Shown here one piece after another: positions 8,148 through 13,761 of a stretch of DNA of 18,847 nucleotides. How positions within the stretch are numbered: position 1 is the first letter of the stretch; the number at the start of each line of letters is the position of its first letter. The stretch lies in assembly GCA_037384445.1 (NCBI GenBank), contig JARRNY010000053.1, positions 1-18,847 of the forward strand, written 5' to 3'. The position numbers and the translations under genes were made by a program. The notes beneath the pieces were generated by a model. That model worked only from the letters and a program-made list of their open reading frames with translations. It did no database searches and had not been told where the DNA came from. Origin of the DNA: Thiodiazotropha sp037384445. GTDB lineage: Bacteria > Pseudomonadota > Gammaproteobacteria > Chromatiales > Chromatiaceae.

Positions 8148-8178
8148 AAAAAACGGAGCCTTCGGGCTCCGTTTTTTT
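8148..8178. terminator. Bidirectional intrinsic terminator, porin / rpiA
   Basis: Stem ACGGAGCC-TTCG-GGCTCCGT (8153-8172) with a UUCG-type tetraloop and a run of seven T (8172-8178). On the other strand the A-run at 8148-8153 becomes a T-run, so it can end both the porin transcript and the convergent rpiA transcript. Confidence 0.93.
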
Positions 8179-8207
8179 ATGCCTGAAATTCAGGTCTGCA
8201 TCATCTC

Positions 8208-8225
8208 GGACGCCTTGCGGCGTCC
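8208..8225. repeat. GC-rich hairpin downstream of rpiA
   Basis: GGACGCC-TTGC-GGCGTCC is a perfect 7-bp stem just past the rpiA stop, without a T-run in either direction. It may protect the rpiA mRNA 3' end or assist termination at the nearby bidirectional terminator. It could also be a REP-like unit. Confidence 0.5.
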
Positions 8226-8236
8226 GCAATGTGTGC

Positions 8237-8896
8237 TTATTTGGGCAGTACCGTCTTCGCACCCTGCTCCGTGCCGAGAATCAGCACATCCGCGCCGCGC
8301 AGGGCAAAGATACCAGTGGTGACCACACCTGCGATGGCGTTGATCTTCTGTTCCATCTCCATCGGCTTCATGATCTCCATGTTATGCACATCGAGAATGA
8401 GATTGCCGTTGTCGGTGGTGAAGTTTTCGCGCCAGACCGGTGTGCCGCCGAGCTTGACCAGTTGACGAGCCACATGGCTGCGGGCCATGGGGATGACTTC
8501 AACCGGCAAGGGGAAGTTGCCAAGATAATCGACCAGTTTACTCTCGTCGGCAATACAGACGAACTGCTTACTGGCGCCGGCAATGATTTTCTCCCGGGTC
8601 AATGCGCCGCCGCCACCCTTGATCAGGTTGAGATAGTGGTCCGATTCGTCGGCGCCATCGATATAGACTTCAAGTTCGCCGGTGGCATTGAGGTCCAGTA
8701 CCGCAATGCCATGGCTTTTCAGCCGCTCGGTGGAGGCCTCCGAGCTGGAAACCGCCCCTTCGATCTGGCCTTTGATGGTGGCCAGGTAGTCGATGAAGTG
8801 GTTGACTGTCGAGCCGGTGCCGACGCCGATGACACCGCCTTTGACATATTCCAGGGCCGCTTTGGCCGCTTGTTGTTTGAGTTCGTCTGCCGTCAT
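8237..8896 (-). CDS. rpiA: Ribose-5-phosphate isomerase A
   Basis: RpiA interconverts ribose 5-phosphate and ribulose 5-phosphate in the non-oxidative pentose phosphate pathway (and in the Calvin cycle if one is present), in the cytoplasm. The 219 residues match the E. coli enzyme in length. Motifs: phosphate loop GVGTGST (24-30), SSEAS (51-55), DGADE (80-84) and KGGGGALTREK (93-103). Asp80, Asp83, Lys93 and Glu102 correspond to the known active-site Asp81, Asp84, Lys94 and Glu103 of E. coli. ATG 8896 has GAGAGGA a few bases upstream on the minus strand. It is monocistronic and convergent with the porin. Its promoter should lie in 8897-9000 but is not obvious. Confidence 0.97.
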   Translation of the reverse strand: MTADELKQQAAKAALEYVKGGVIGVGTGSTVNHFIDYLATIKGQIEGAVSSSEASTERLKSHGIAVLDLNATGELEVYIDGADESDHYLNLIKGGGGALTREKIIAGASKQFVCIADESKLVDYLGNFPLPVEVIPMARSHVARQLVKLGGTPVWRENFTTDNGNLILDVHNMEIMKPMEMEQKINAIAGVVTTGIFALRGADVLILGTEQGAKTVLPK

Positions 8897-9253
8897 GGGA
8901 TCCTCTCGTTGTTATCAGCCCTGCCTGGACTGTTTTTCATATGTTATCGATTGACCGCTGGATTATCGTTCGCTACGGTGCATCGCTGGTTTGCGCATAT
9001 TTGCCTATCGTTCATGACTCCTGCCCCGTTTGATTAAGAAGGGCGCGGCTTGCCGCGCCCTTATTGACGTCAGAGCGGAATCAGAAAATCAGGGCGCACT
9101 CTCGATTTACTTGCCACTCATCTGCGGTACGGTAAGCCGCACTCTGCACGGTATTGACGTTCATGAGTGGTGATATGCTTGGATGAACTTATTCGGTTTC
9201 ATCCGAGTGTGCGTAATAATAACCACGCAATGGGTTCACTCGCTACCGCTTTT
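8897..9253. other. Left part of the rpiA-ilvA intergenic region
   Basis: No gene recognised. It must hold the rpiA promoter. It contains a strong hairpin at 9039-9062 (AAGGGCGCGG-CTTG-CCGCGCCCTT) with only short T/A-rich flanks, a weaker hairpin at 9181-9204 (GGATGAA / TTCATCC), and a small one at 9210-9229 (TGCGT / ACGCA). TATTGACGT occurs twice (9062-9070 and 9152-9160), each with a TTGACG that resembles a -35, but no good -10 follows either. Confidence 0.4.
9039..9062. terminator. Orphan terminator-like hairpin
   Basis: A perfect 10-bp stem with the loop CTTG. The plus-strand flank is TTATTG and the minus-strand flank is CTTAAT, so the T-runs are weak. No gene reads into it from either side: rpiA and ilvA both point away from it. 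It may be a relic of a lost gene, the end of an unseen transcript, or a REP-like unit sharing the core GGCTTGCC with the hairpin at 5427-5444. Confidence 0.4.
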
Positions 9254-9414
9254 AGGAACCTCTGATTAATTCTGGATCGAGTGAGTGGCAAGGAGAAATG
9301 CTTCGGATCAAGGCGAAAAGCGCACATAATAGCCGGCTATTATGAGGCTTTTCAACGCAGAGCCGGAGCATTTCAACTGCCTCACGCCGATTCACGAATT
9401 GATCAGAGGTTCCT
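9254..9414. mobile_element. MITE-like 161-bp near-palindromic element upstream of ilvA
   Basis: Perfect 13-bp terminal inverted repeats AGGAACCTCTGAT (9254-9266) and ATCAGAGGTTCCT (9402-9414) continue imperfectly inward (AATTC / GAATT). The inside is also self-complementary: GAAATGCT-CGG pairs with CCGGAGCATTTC, GCGAAAAGC pairs with GCTTTT-CGC, and CATAATAGCC joins GGCTATTATG at the centre (about 9335-9340). The whole can fold into one long hairpin. It has no coding capacity. Flanking TTT and TAA do not give a convincing target-site duplication. This form fits a non-autonomous miniature transposable element, but copies elsewhere cannot be seen from this window. Confidence 0.7.
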
Positions 9415-9435
9415 TAACCTAATCAGGATGGTTTC

Positions 9436-10968
9436 ATGTCACAACGCTACATTGAAAAGATCCTCCGCGCCCGCGTCTATGATGTGGCGCGAGAGACCCC
9501 GCTCGATCGTGCGACGCTATTGTCGAAACGCTTCGAGAACCGGGTCTATCTGAAGCGGGAGGATCTGCAGCCGGTCTTCTCCTTCAAACTGCGAGGGGCT
9601 TACAACAAGATCATCAACCTCTCCCAGGAGGCGAGGGAGAGGGGGGTTATCGCAGCTTCGGCGGGGAACCATGCCCAGGGAGTCGCCCTGGCCGCCCGCA
9701 AGCTGAAGATACAGGCGCTGATCGTGATGCCGAAGACAACGCCTCCGATCAAGGTGCAGGCGGTACGCAATCTGGGCGCAAAGATCGTCTTGGCAGGAGA
9801 CTCCTATGATGAGGCGTTTGCGCGTTCGCAGGAGTTGGCGAACGAGCAAGGGTTGACCTATATCCATCCCTTCGATGATCCGGATGTCATCGCTGGACAA
9901 GGCACCATCGGGATGGAGCTGGTACGTCAGCTCCCATCACCACCTTATGCGGTGTTTGTTCCGGTTGGTGGCGGAGGGTTGATTTCCGGAGTCGGTTCAT
10001 ACCTCAAATATGTCTACCCATCGGTGAAGGTGATCGGTGTAGAGCCGATCGATGCCGCCTCTATGCATGATGCTTTGAAAGCCAAGCGGCGGGTCAAGTT
10101 GAAGCAAGTGGGTATCTTTGCTGACGGTGTTGCCGTCAGGCAGGTGGGCAAGGAGACCTATCGACTGGCGCGTAAGGTGGTTGATGAGGTGGTGCTGGTG
10201 AGTACCGATGAAATCTGCGCAGCGATCAAGGATGTCTTTGATGAAACCCGTTCGACGACGGAGCCTGCCGGCGCACTTTCAGTTGCTGGTATGAAGCGCT
10301 ATGTGAAGGAGAAAGGGATTAAAGACAAATCACTGATCGCTATCAACAGTGGCGCCAACATCAATTTCGATCGTCTGCGTCATGTGGCAGAGCGAGCCGA
10401 GTTCGGTGAGCGTAGAGAAGCACTGTTTGCCGTACAGATCCCCGAGCGCCCAGGCAGTTTCCTCAAATTCTGCCGACTCATCGGTAAACGCAGTATCACC
10501 GAGTTCAACTATCGCTTCAGTGACTTGTCTGTGGCACAGATCTTCGTTGGCGTAGAGCTGGGTGGTGGAGATGAAGAGCGGTTAACGCTGTTGTCGAGAC
10601 TGCGGGAGAATGGATATTCCATTGTGGATATGACGGACAACGAGACTGCGAAGCTGCATATCCGTTATATGGTGGGCGGTCATGCTCGTGGGGTGGAGAA
10701 TGAGAGCCTGGTCCGTTTCGAGTTTCCGGAGCGTCCGGGAGCCTTGCTATATTTCCTGACGAAACTCGGAAAGTCCTGGAATATCAGTCTCTTCCACTAC
10801 CGGAACCATGGTGCGGCCTATGGTAGGGTTTTGATGGGTATCCAGATGCCGGCAGAACAGAGGGTGGCGTTTACCCAGCTTCTGAAGGAGCTGGAGTATC
10901 CCTTCTGGGATGAGACGGATAATCCGGCCTACCGACTCTTTGCGGGTGTCGATAGCATAAACCCATAG
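9436..10968 (+). CDS. ilvA: Threonine ammonia-lyase, biosynthetic (threonine deaminase)
   Basis: IlvA is the PLP enzyme that converts threonine to 2-oxobutanoate and ammonia, the committed step of isoleucine synthesis. The 510 residues match the biosynthetic form. Catalytic domain, about 1-320: the PLP lysine is Lys51 in FSFKLRGAYN, followed by SAGNHAQGVA and the phosphate-binding loop VGGGGLISGV. Two ACT-like regulatory domains follow: about 330-410 (FAVQIPERPGSFLKFC) and 425-505 (VRFEFPERPGALLYFL), the feature separating it from the catabolic TdcB. They bind isoleucine (inhibitor) and valine (activator) in the known enzymes. ATG 9436 has AGGA at 9425-9428. It is monocistronic. No leader-peptide attenuator was found. 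The start lies only 21 bp from the MITE-like element, so its promoter lies inside or before that element. Confidence 0.97.
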   Translation: MSQRYIEKILRARVYDVARETPLDRATLLSKRFENRVYLKREDLQPVFSFKLRGAYNKIINLSQEARERGVIAASAGNHAQGVALAARKLKIQALIVMPKTTPPIKVQAVRNLGAKIVLAGDSYDEAFARSQELANEQGLTYIHPFDDPDVIAGQGTIGMELVRQLPSPPYAVFVPVGGGGLISGVGSYLKYVYPSVKVIGVEPIDAASMHDALKAKRRVKLKQVGIFADGVAVRQVGKETYRLARKVVDEVVLVSTDEICAAIKDVFDETRSTTEPAGALSVAGMKRYVKEKGIKDKSLIAINSGANINFDRLRHVAERAEFGERREALFAVQIPERPGSFLKFCRLIGKRSITEFNYRFSDLSVAQIFVGVELGGGDEERLTLLSRLRENGYSIVDMTDNETAKLHIRYMVGGHARGVENESLVRFEFPERPGALLYFLTKLGKSWNISLFHYRNHGAAYGRVLMGIQMPAEQRVAFTQLLKELEYPFWDETDNPAYRLFAGVDSINP

Positions 10969-10975
10969 GCAAAAA

Positions 10976-11005
10976 GAAACCCCGCCAGGCGGGGTTTCTT
11001 CTTTT
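10976..11005. terminator. Bidirectional intrinsic terminator, ilvA / H1-like gene
   Basis: Stem GAAACCCCG (10976-10984), loop CCAGG, CGGGGTTTC (10990-10998), then TTCTTTT. The A-rich 10971-10979 gives a T-run on the minus strand. It lies between the convergent ilvA and histone-like genes and can serve both. Confidence 0.92.
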
Positions 11006-11018
11006 AGCCACCAGGCAA

Positions 11019-11525
11019 TCAGGCGGTTTTCTTTTTCCGCGGTGTTACCTTGCGTGGTCTGGCAGGACGCTTCTTGGCGACCTTCTTTTTCGCTGTAGCT
11101 TTTTTCTTGGCAGCTACCTTCTTCTTAGGTGCAGCCTTCTTTTTCGCCGTAGCTTTCTTCTTGGCAGCTACCTTCTTCTTCTTAGGTGCAGCCTTCTTCT
11201 TCGCTGTAGCTTTCTTCTTGGCAGCTACCTTCTTCTTCTTAGGTGCAGCCCTCTTCTTCGCTGTAGCTTTCTTCTTGGCGGCTACCTTCTTCTTAGGTGC
11301 GGCCTTCTTTTTCGCTGTAGCTTTCTTCTTGGAAGCTACCTTCTTCTTCGATGCTGCCTTCTTTCTGGTGGCTACCCTCTTCTTGGTTGTAGCCTTCTTT
11401 TTGGCAACCTTCTTCTTGGTTGCCGCTCTCTTTTTGGTTACTGATTTTTTAGCTGCGACTTTCTTTGTAGTGGTCTTAGCTTTCACTGCTGCTGCCTTCT
11501 TCTTGGCGGCCTTTTTCTTAGCCAT
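11019..11525 (-). CDS. Histone H1-like Lys/Ala-rich DNA-binding protein
   Basis: A 168-residue protein made almost only of Lys, Ala, Thr, Val, Pro and Arg, extremely basic throughout. It resembles bacterial histone H1-like proteins (AlgP/AlgR3, HctB, BpH1 types) and eukaryotic H1 tails, which bind DNA non-specifically and compact it. A repeated block of the type KKKVAAKKKATAKKKAAP occupies about residues 70-150. The N-terminal part is less regular (TTTKKVAAKKSVTKKRAATK), and the end is RPARPRKVTPRKKKTA. No globular domain is visible. ATG 11525 is chosen, with GGAGGA on the minus strand 8 nt upstream; a longer form from 11555 would start before this site. TATACT (11571-11566) is a good -10. 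Low-complexity Lys-rich sequence makes orthology uncertain. A regulatory role such as that of AlgP in alginate control would be inference only. Confidence 0.85.
   Translation of the reverse strand: MAKKKAAKKKAAAVKAKTTTKKVAAKKSVTKKRAATKKKVAKKKATTKKRVATRKKAASKKKVASKKKATAKKKAAPKKKVAAKKKATAKKRAAPKKKKVAAKKKATAKKKAAPKKKKVAAKKKATAKKKAAPKKKVAAKKKATAKKKVAKKRPARPRKVTPRKKKTA
11098..11330. repeat. 57/57/54-bp tandem repeats inside the H1-like gene
   Basis: The marker GGTGC(A/G)GCC on the plus strand recurs at 11128, 11185, 11242 and 11296, giving unit lengths of 57, 57 and 54 bp, or 19, 19 and 18 codons. The difference is one Lys codon (KKKK versus KKK). All lengths are multiples of three, so gain or loss of a unit keeps the frame. 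Less exact copies continue toward the gene's 5' end. Confidence 0.85.
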
Positions 11526-11565
11526 CGTAAGTGTCCTCCCGAGACATCTACCCATAGATGAACAG

Positions 11566-11594
11566 AGTATAATTGAGCTATCAAAAAAATCCAG
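11566..11594 (-). promoter_or_regulatory. Probable promoter of the H1-like gene
   Basis: On the minus strand TATACT (11571-11566) is an excellent -10, with CTGGAT (11594-11589) 17 bp upstream as a weak -35. Transcription would start near 11560. This is the edge of a 6-bp hairpin CATCTA-CCCA-TAGATG (11545-11560), so the mRNA would begin with a stem-loop. Confidence 0.45.
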
Positions 11595-11722
11595 AAAACA
11601 AAGCCATCTTTTATCAATTAATTCAATTTGTTGCTTGATGAGCTCGTTAGCTAAGTGTGTTTAGGTGGTGATTGGGCGTCTGAGTTGGTGTTTATCTTGC
11701 CTGCATATACTTGTGATCAAGT

Positions 11723-12307
11723 TTAAAAGTGATAGATAGCACGCTCTGTAATGACCGCATCGAGCGGTATATCCCAGTCTTTTGTCTTGAGTTCATCGAT
11801 ACGTTGAAGCTCATGCGCCACGCCAATGAGTTTAGGTGTGTGCCAGTGGCTGCGCTGACGCTTATAGGCGAAGGTGCGATCGTAGTATCCGCCACCCATG
11901 CCGAGTCGGTTGCCTGATAGATCAAAGGCAACCAAGGGCACGAAGACCATGTCCAGTGACCATGGCATGAGCAAACGTCGGTTGTGCATGACAGGCTCGG
12001 GTATGGCAAATCGATTCTGTACGAGTTTATCTCCACTGCGATAGGCGGCGAACCACAGGCTATGTGAGGGGCGATTGCGCAAAACCGGCAGATAGACCTG
12101 CTTGCCTGCCTTGAGTGCGCTCAACAGTAATGGATGGGGATCGATCTCGCCGCGAGAGGCAAAGTAGAAGGCGATACGGCGGCTGTGCCGGAACGGTTTG
12201 TAGTTGTTTGCCAGCCGATGAAGCTGATAGCTGTGCTTTTGCAGGGTCTGGGCAGAGAGTTGTTGCCGCTGGGTGCGTATTTCACGACGGATTTGCGCAG
12301 ATTGCAT
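11723..12307 (-). CDS. fau: 5-formyltetrahydrofolate cyclo-ligase
   Basis: This is the YgfA/MTHFS family. The enzyme uses ATP to convert 5-formyl-THF to 5,10-methenyl-THF, returning this inhibitory folate to the active pool. The 194 residues are the usual length. Visible: N-terminal IRREIRTQRQQLSAQ, the substrate region FYFASRGEIDPHPLL (about 47-62), VYLPVLRN, and the nucleotide-binding signature VPLVAFDLSGNRLGMGGGYYDRT in the C-terminal half. ATG 12307 is used; the open frame extends to 12442, but that part overlaps 6S RNA and is not protein-like. There is no clear ribosome-binding site before 12307. The gene follows ssrS, as in E. coli, where ssrS and ygfA are co-transcribed, so co-expression with 6S RNA is likely. 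Confidence 0.93.
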   Translation of the reverse strand: MQSAQIRREIRTQRQQLSAQTLQKHSYQLHRLANNYKPFRHSRRIAFYFASRGEIDPHPLLLSALKAGKQVYLPVLRNRPSHSLWFAAYRSGDKLVQNRFAIPEPVMHNRRLLMPWSLDMVFVPLVAFDLSGNRLGMGGGYYDRTFAYKRQRSHWHTPKLIGVAHELQRIDELKTKDWDIPLDAVITERAIYHF

Positions 12308-12337
12308 AGGGATAGTGTGGTAGATAGGGAGGGGAGT

Positions 12338-12525
12338 GACACCCCCCGCCTGTGCCGTCGCCGACCTTTGTTCTTGAACCGGTAGGTTCAAGTGGGGACA
12401 ACCGAGGTGCTTCAGGCTTTCCGCATGAGAGCGGACATGCACACCAGCACTTTCTTTATGACCCCAGGGTAGAAATTAGGCTCAAGAAAATACCCGGGTA
12501 GCTAACGGACACCGCAGGGGATGTC
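12338..12525 (-). ncRNA. ssrS: 6S RNA (RNA polymerase-binding regulator)
   Basis: 6S RNA mimics an open promoter and sequesters sigma70 RNA polymerase in stationary phase. It is recognised by position between zapA and fau on the same strand and by fold. The ends pair (minus-strand GACATCCCCTGC with GCGGGGGGTGTC, allowing G-U). The internal hairpin CTTGAACC-TACC-GGTTCAAG (12392-12373) matches the E. coli CTTGAACC...GGTTCAAG hairpin, and is followed by a GGCGACGGCAC-type stretch like E. coli CTGCGGCGGCA. The length of about 188 nt fits (E. coli 184). The ends are estimated from pairing and may be off by several bases. A -10-like TAGCCT (12539-12534) lies just upstream, overlapping the region after zapA; the -35 is weak. 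Confidence 0.88.
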
Positions 12526-12551
12526 ATGACTCTAGGCTAAACCGATTTGGA

Positions 12552-12869
12552 TCAAAGTTCCAGCTGGTTTGTTGTGTTCAGGGCTATTTCGATTTTTTCC
12601 TGAAGGCTTTTGATGCGGCGAGTGATGGTTTGACTGTTGTCGTCTTTGTGCTTCTCGATGGTCAGCAGGTCGTTAGCGATGTTCAGCGCTGCCATGACCG
12701 CAATGCGCTCGGTACCGATAACGCGGCCTGTCTGGCGTATTTCGCGCATTTGGCCATCAATATAGGCAGCTGACTCCAGTAGGGATTCCCGTTCCTCGGG
12801 GCGACAGGAGATGCGGTACTCCTTGTCGAGGATATGGACGGTGACGGGGAGGGAGGCGTTGTTGCTCAC
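12552..12869 (-). CDS. zapA: Cell division protein ZapA
   Basis: ZapA is a small cytoplasmic protein that binds FtsZ and bundles protofilaments at the division site. It has 105 residues, matching the family. The N-terminal FtsZ-binding head is VTVHILDKEYRISCRPEERE, followed by LLESAAYIDGQMREIR, the conserved RIAVMAALNIANDLL, and a C-terminal coiled coil (ITRRIKSLQEKIEIALN). The start is GTG 12869, overlapping the stop of the upstream small gene by four bases (GTGA), so the two are translationally coupled. 6S RNA follows at once. Confidence 0.95.
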   Translation of the reverse strand: MSNNASLPVTVHILDKEYRISCRPEERESLLESAAYIDGQMREIRQTGRVIGTERIAVMAALNIANDLLTIEKHKDDNSQTITRRIKSLQEKIEIALNTTNQLEL

Positions 12870-13099
12870 TGGGCCGATTCCATCGATTTCAGGCGGGTTA
12901 TCATGGCTTCGACGCGGGTGCGGGCCAGCTCTGTCTTCTCGATCAGTGTGGCGCGCTCTGCGACCAGGCTATCCTGGCGTGCACGCAGGGATTTATTCTC
13001 ATCCTTAAGGAATGAACAGGCGCGAATCAGGTCTTCGACCCGTTGTTCAAGGTTGCGAAGGTCGTGCTCTGCGCCGTCCGCTTTCTCTTTCTCGTTCAT
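12866..13099 (-). CDS. Small coiled-coil protein (TIGR02449-like), partner of zapA
   Basis: A 77-residue, highly charged, probably all-helical protein. From about residue 10 heptad-like spacing is seen (LRNLEQRVEDLIRACSFLKD, then ENKSLRARQDSLVAERATLI). It resembles the TIGR02449 family that lies directly before zapA in many gammaproteobacteria, and in style the division factor ZapB, an antiparallel coiled coil that binds ZapA. A role in Z-ring assembly is inference from this link. ATG 13099 (MNEKEK) is preferred over TTG 13135, though no strong ribosome-binding site precedes either. The gene pair diverges from ygfB across about 95 bp. Confidence 0.75.
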   Translation of the reverse strand: MNEKEKADGAEHDLRNLEQRVEDLIRACSFLKDENKSLRARQDSLVAERATLIEKTELARTRVEAMITRLKSMESAQ

Positions 13100-13194
13100 G
13101 GCGTTCAATATAGTGGGCTGACTGTGGTGGGTCAATCTCTAGAACTGCGTGATATGATTCGCGTCAAATCATAGGATAACTGGTGTAAGAGATC
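13100..13194. promoter_or_regulatory. Divergent promoter region, zapA operon / ygfB-pepP-ubiH-ubiI operon
   Basis: About 95 bp separate two divergent operons. On the plus strand TATGAT (13153-13158) and TAGGAT (13172-13177) are possible -10 elements, neither with a good -35 at 17 bp. The inverted repeat ATGATTCGCGTCAAATCAT (13154-13172) surrounds this area and could be an operator. ygfB is preceded by AAGAGA. Confidence 0.35.
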
Positions 13195-13761
13195 ATGAGC
13201 GAAAGCAACGCCTTGCCGAACTATTCACGCTTTGACCAGGCGCTGGAATCGATCGGTCTTGATCAGGGTGCCAGCGAGACCCATGGCGTGCTCTGTGGGT
13301 TGATCTGTACTGGCACCTCCGAAGCCCATGTGGACTGGATTGAAGAGCTGTTTCAGGAACGGCCTTCCGCTGATCTTCTGGTACGGGAAGCACGGCAGAT
13401 GCTGGGCCAACTCTATCTTGCGAGTCGACAGCAGATGGATGATGAGGGCCTCGAATTTTCTCTGCTGTTGCCGCAGGATGATGCCCCGTTGGCGGAGCGG
13501 GCAAAGGCGCTGTGCAACTGGTGCGAGGGTTATCTCTACGGTCTCGGTATGGCGGGCGTCTCTGAGAAGCAGCTGGGTGAAGACGCCAGTGAAGCGCTCA
13601 ACGACATCTCTGAAATCACCCGTATCGATCTGGATAGCCTGGAAGATGACGAGGTAAATGAGTCGGCCTACATGGAGTTGCAGGAATTCCTGCGTGTGGC
13701 GACCCTGTTGATCAGGGAGGAGTTGAAGAGCGTGCAGGAGAATTCACATGCTGGCGACTGA
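13195..13761 (+). CDS. ygfB: YgfB/UPF0149 family protein
   Basis: A 188-residue acidic cytoplasmic protein of the UPF0149 (YecA/YgfB) family. Visible: N-terminal FDQALESIGLDQGASETHGVLCGLI, central LEFSLLLPQDDAPLAERAKALCNWCEGYLYGLG with the family WCEGYLYGLG block, and C-terminal IDLDSLEDDEVNESAYMELQEFLRVA. It lacks the C-terminal SEC-C zinc motif of YecA, so YgfB is the better name. In Pseudomonas aeruginosa YgfB is reported to dampen expression of a peptidoglycan-recycling amidase; whether that holds here is unknown. It is the first gene of the operon, and its stop overlaps the pepP start by 14 bp. The same order occurs in E. coli. Confidence 0.9.
   Translation: MSESNALPNYSRFDQALESIGLDQGASETHGVLCGLICTGTSEAHVDWIEELFQERPSADLLVREARQMLGQLYLASRQQMDDEGLEFSLLLPQDDAPLAERAKALCNWCEGYLYGLGMAGVSEKQLGEDASEALNDISEITRIDLDSLEDDEVNESAYMELQEFLRVATLLIREELKSVQENSHAGD

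Noticed and set aside
9415..9435. Attenuator or leader peptide for ilvA
   Set aside because: No short Ile/Val/Leu-rich reading frame and no terminator/antiterminator pair was found apart from the MITE-like hairpin itself.
9281..9553. A 90-codon plus-strand frame starting inside the MITE-like element and ending in ilvA
   Set aside because: It is formed by the palindrome and an ilvA out-of-frame stretch, with no family resemblance.
11098..11330. Possible CRISPR-like regular repeats
   Set aside because: There are no spacers: units are contiguous, all multiples of three, and encode the H1-like repeat. No cas genes are near.
11050..11664. A 204-codon plus-strand frame encoding a Phe/Ala/Leu-rich, apparently multi-membrane-spanning protein
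   Set aside because: It is the antisense of the Lys/Ala-rich gene: AAG and AAA codons read backward give Phe and Leu. The minus-strand gene has a ribosome-binding site, promoter, terminator and a known compositional family.
12308..12442. A 45-codon N-terminal extension of 5-formyltetrahydrofolate cyclo-ligase
   Set aside because: It overlaps the 3' half of 6S RNA and does not fit the family, which starts close to 12307.
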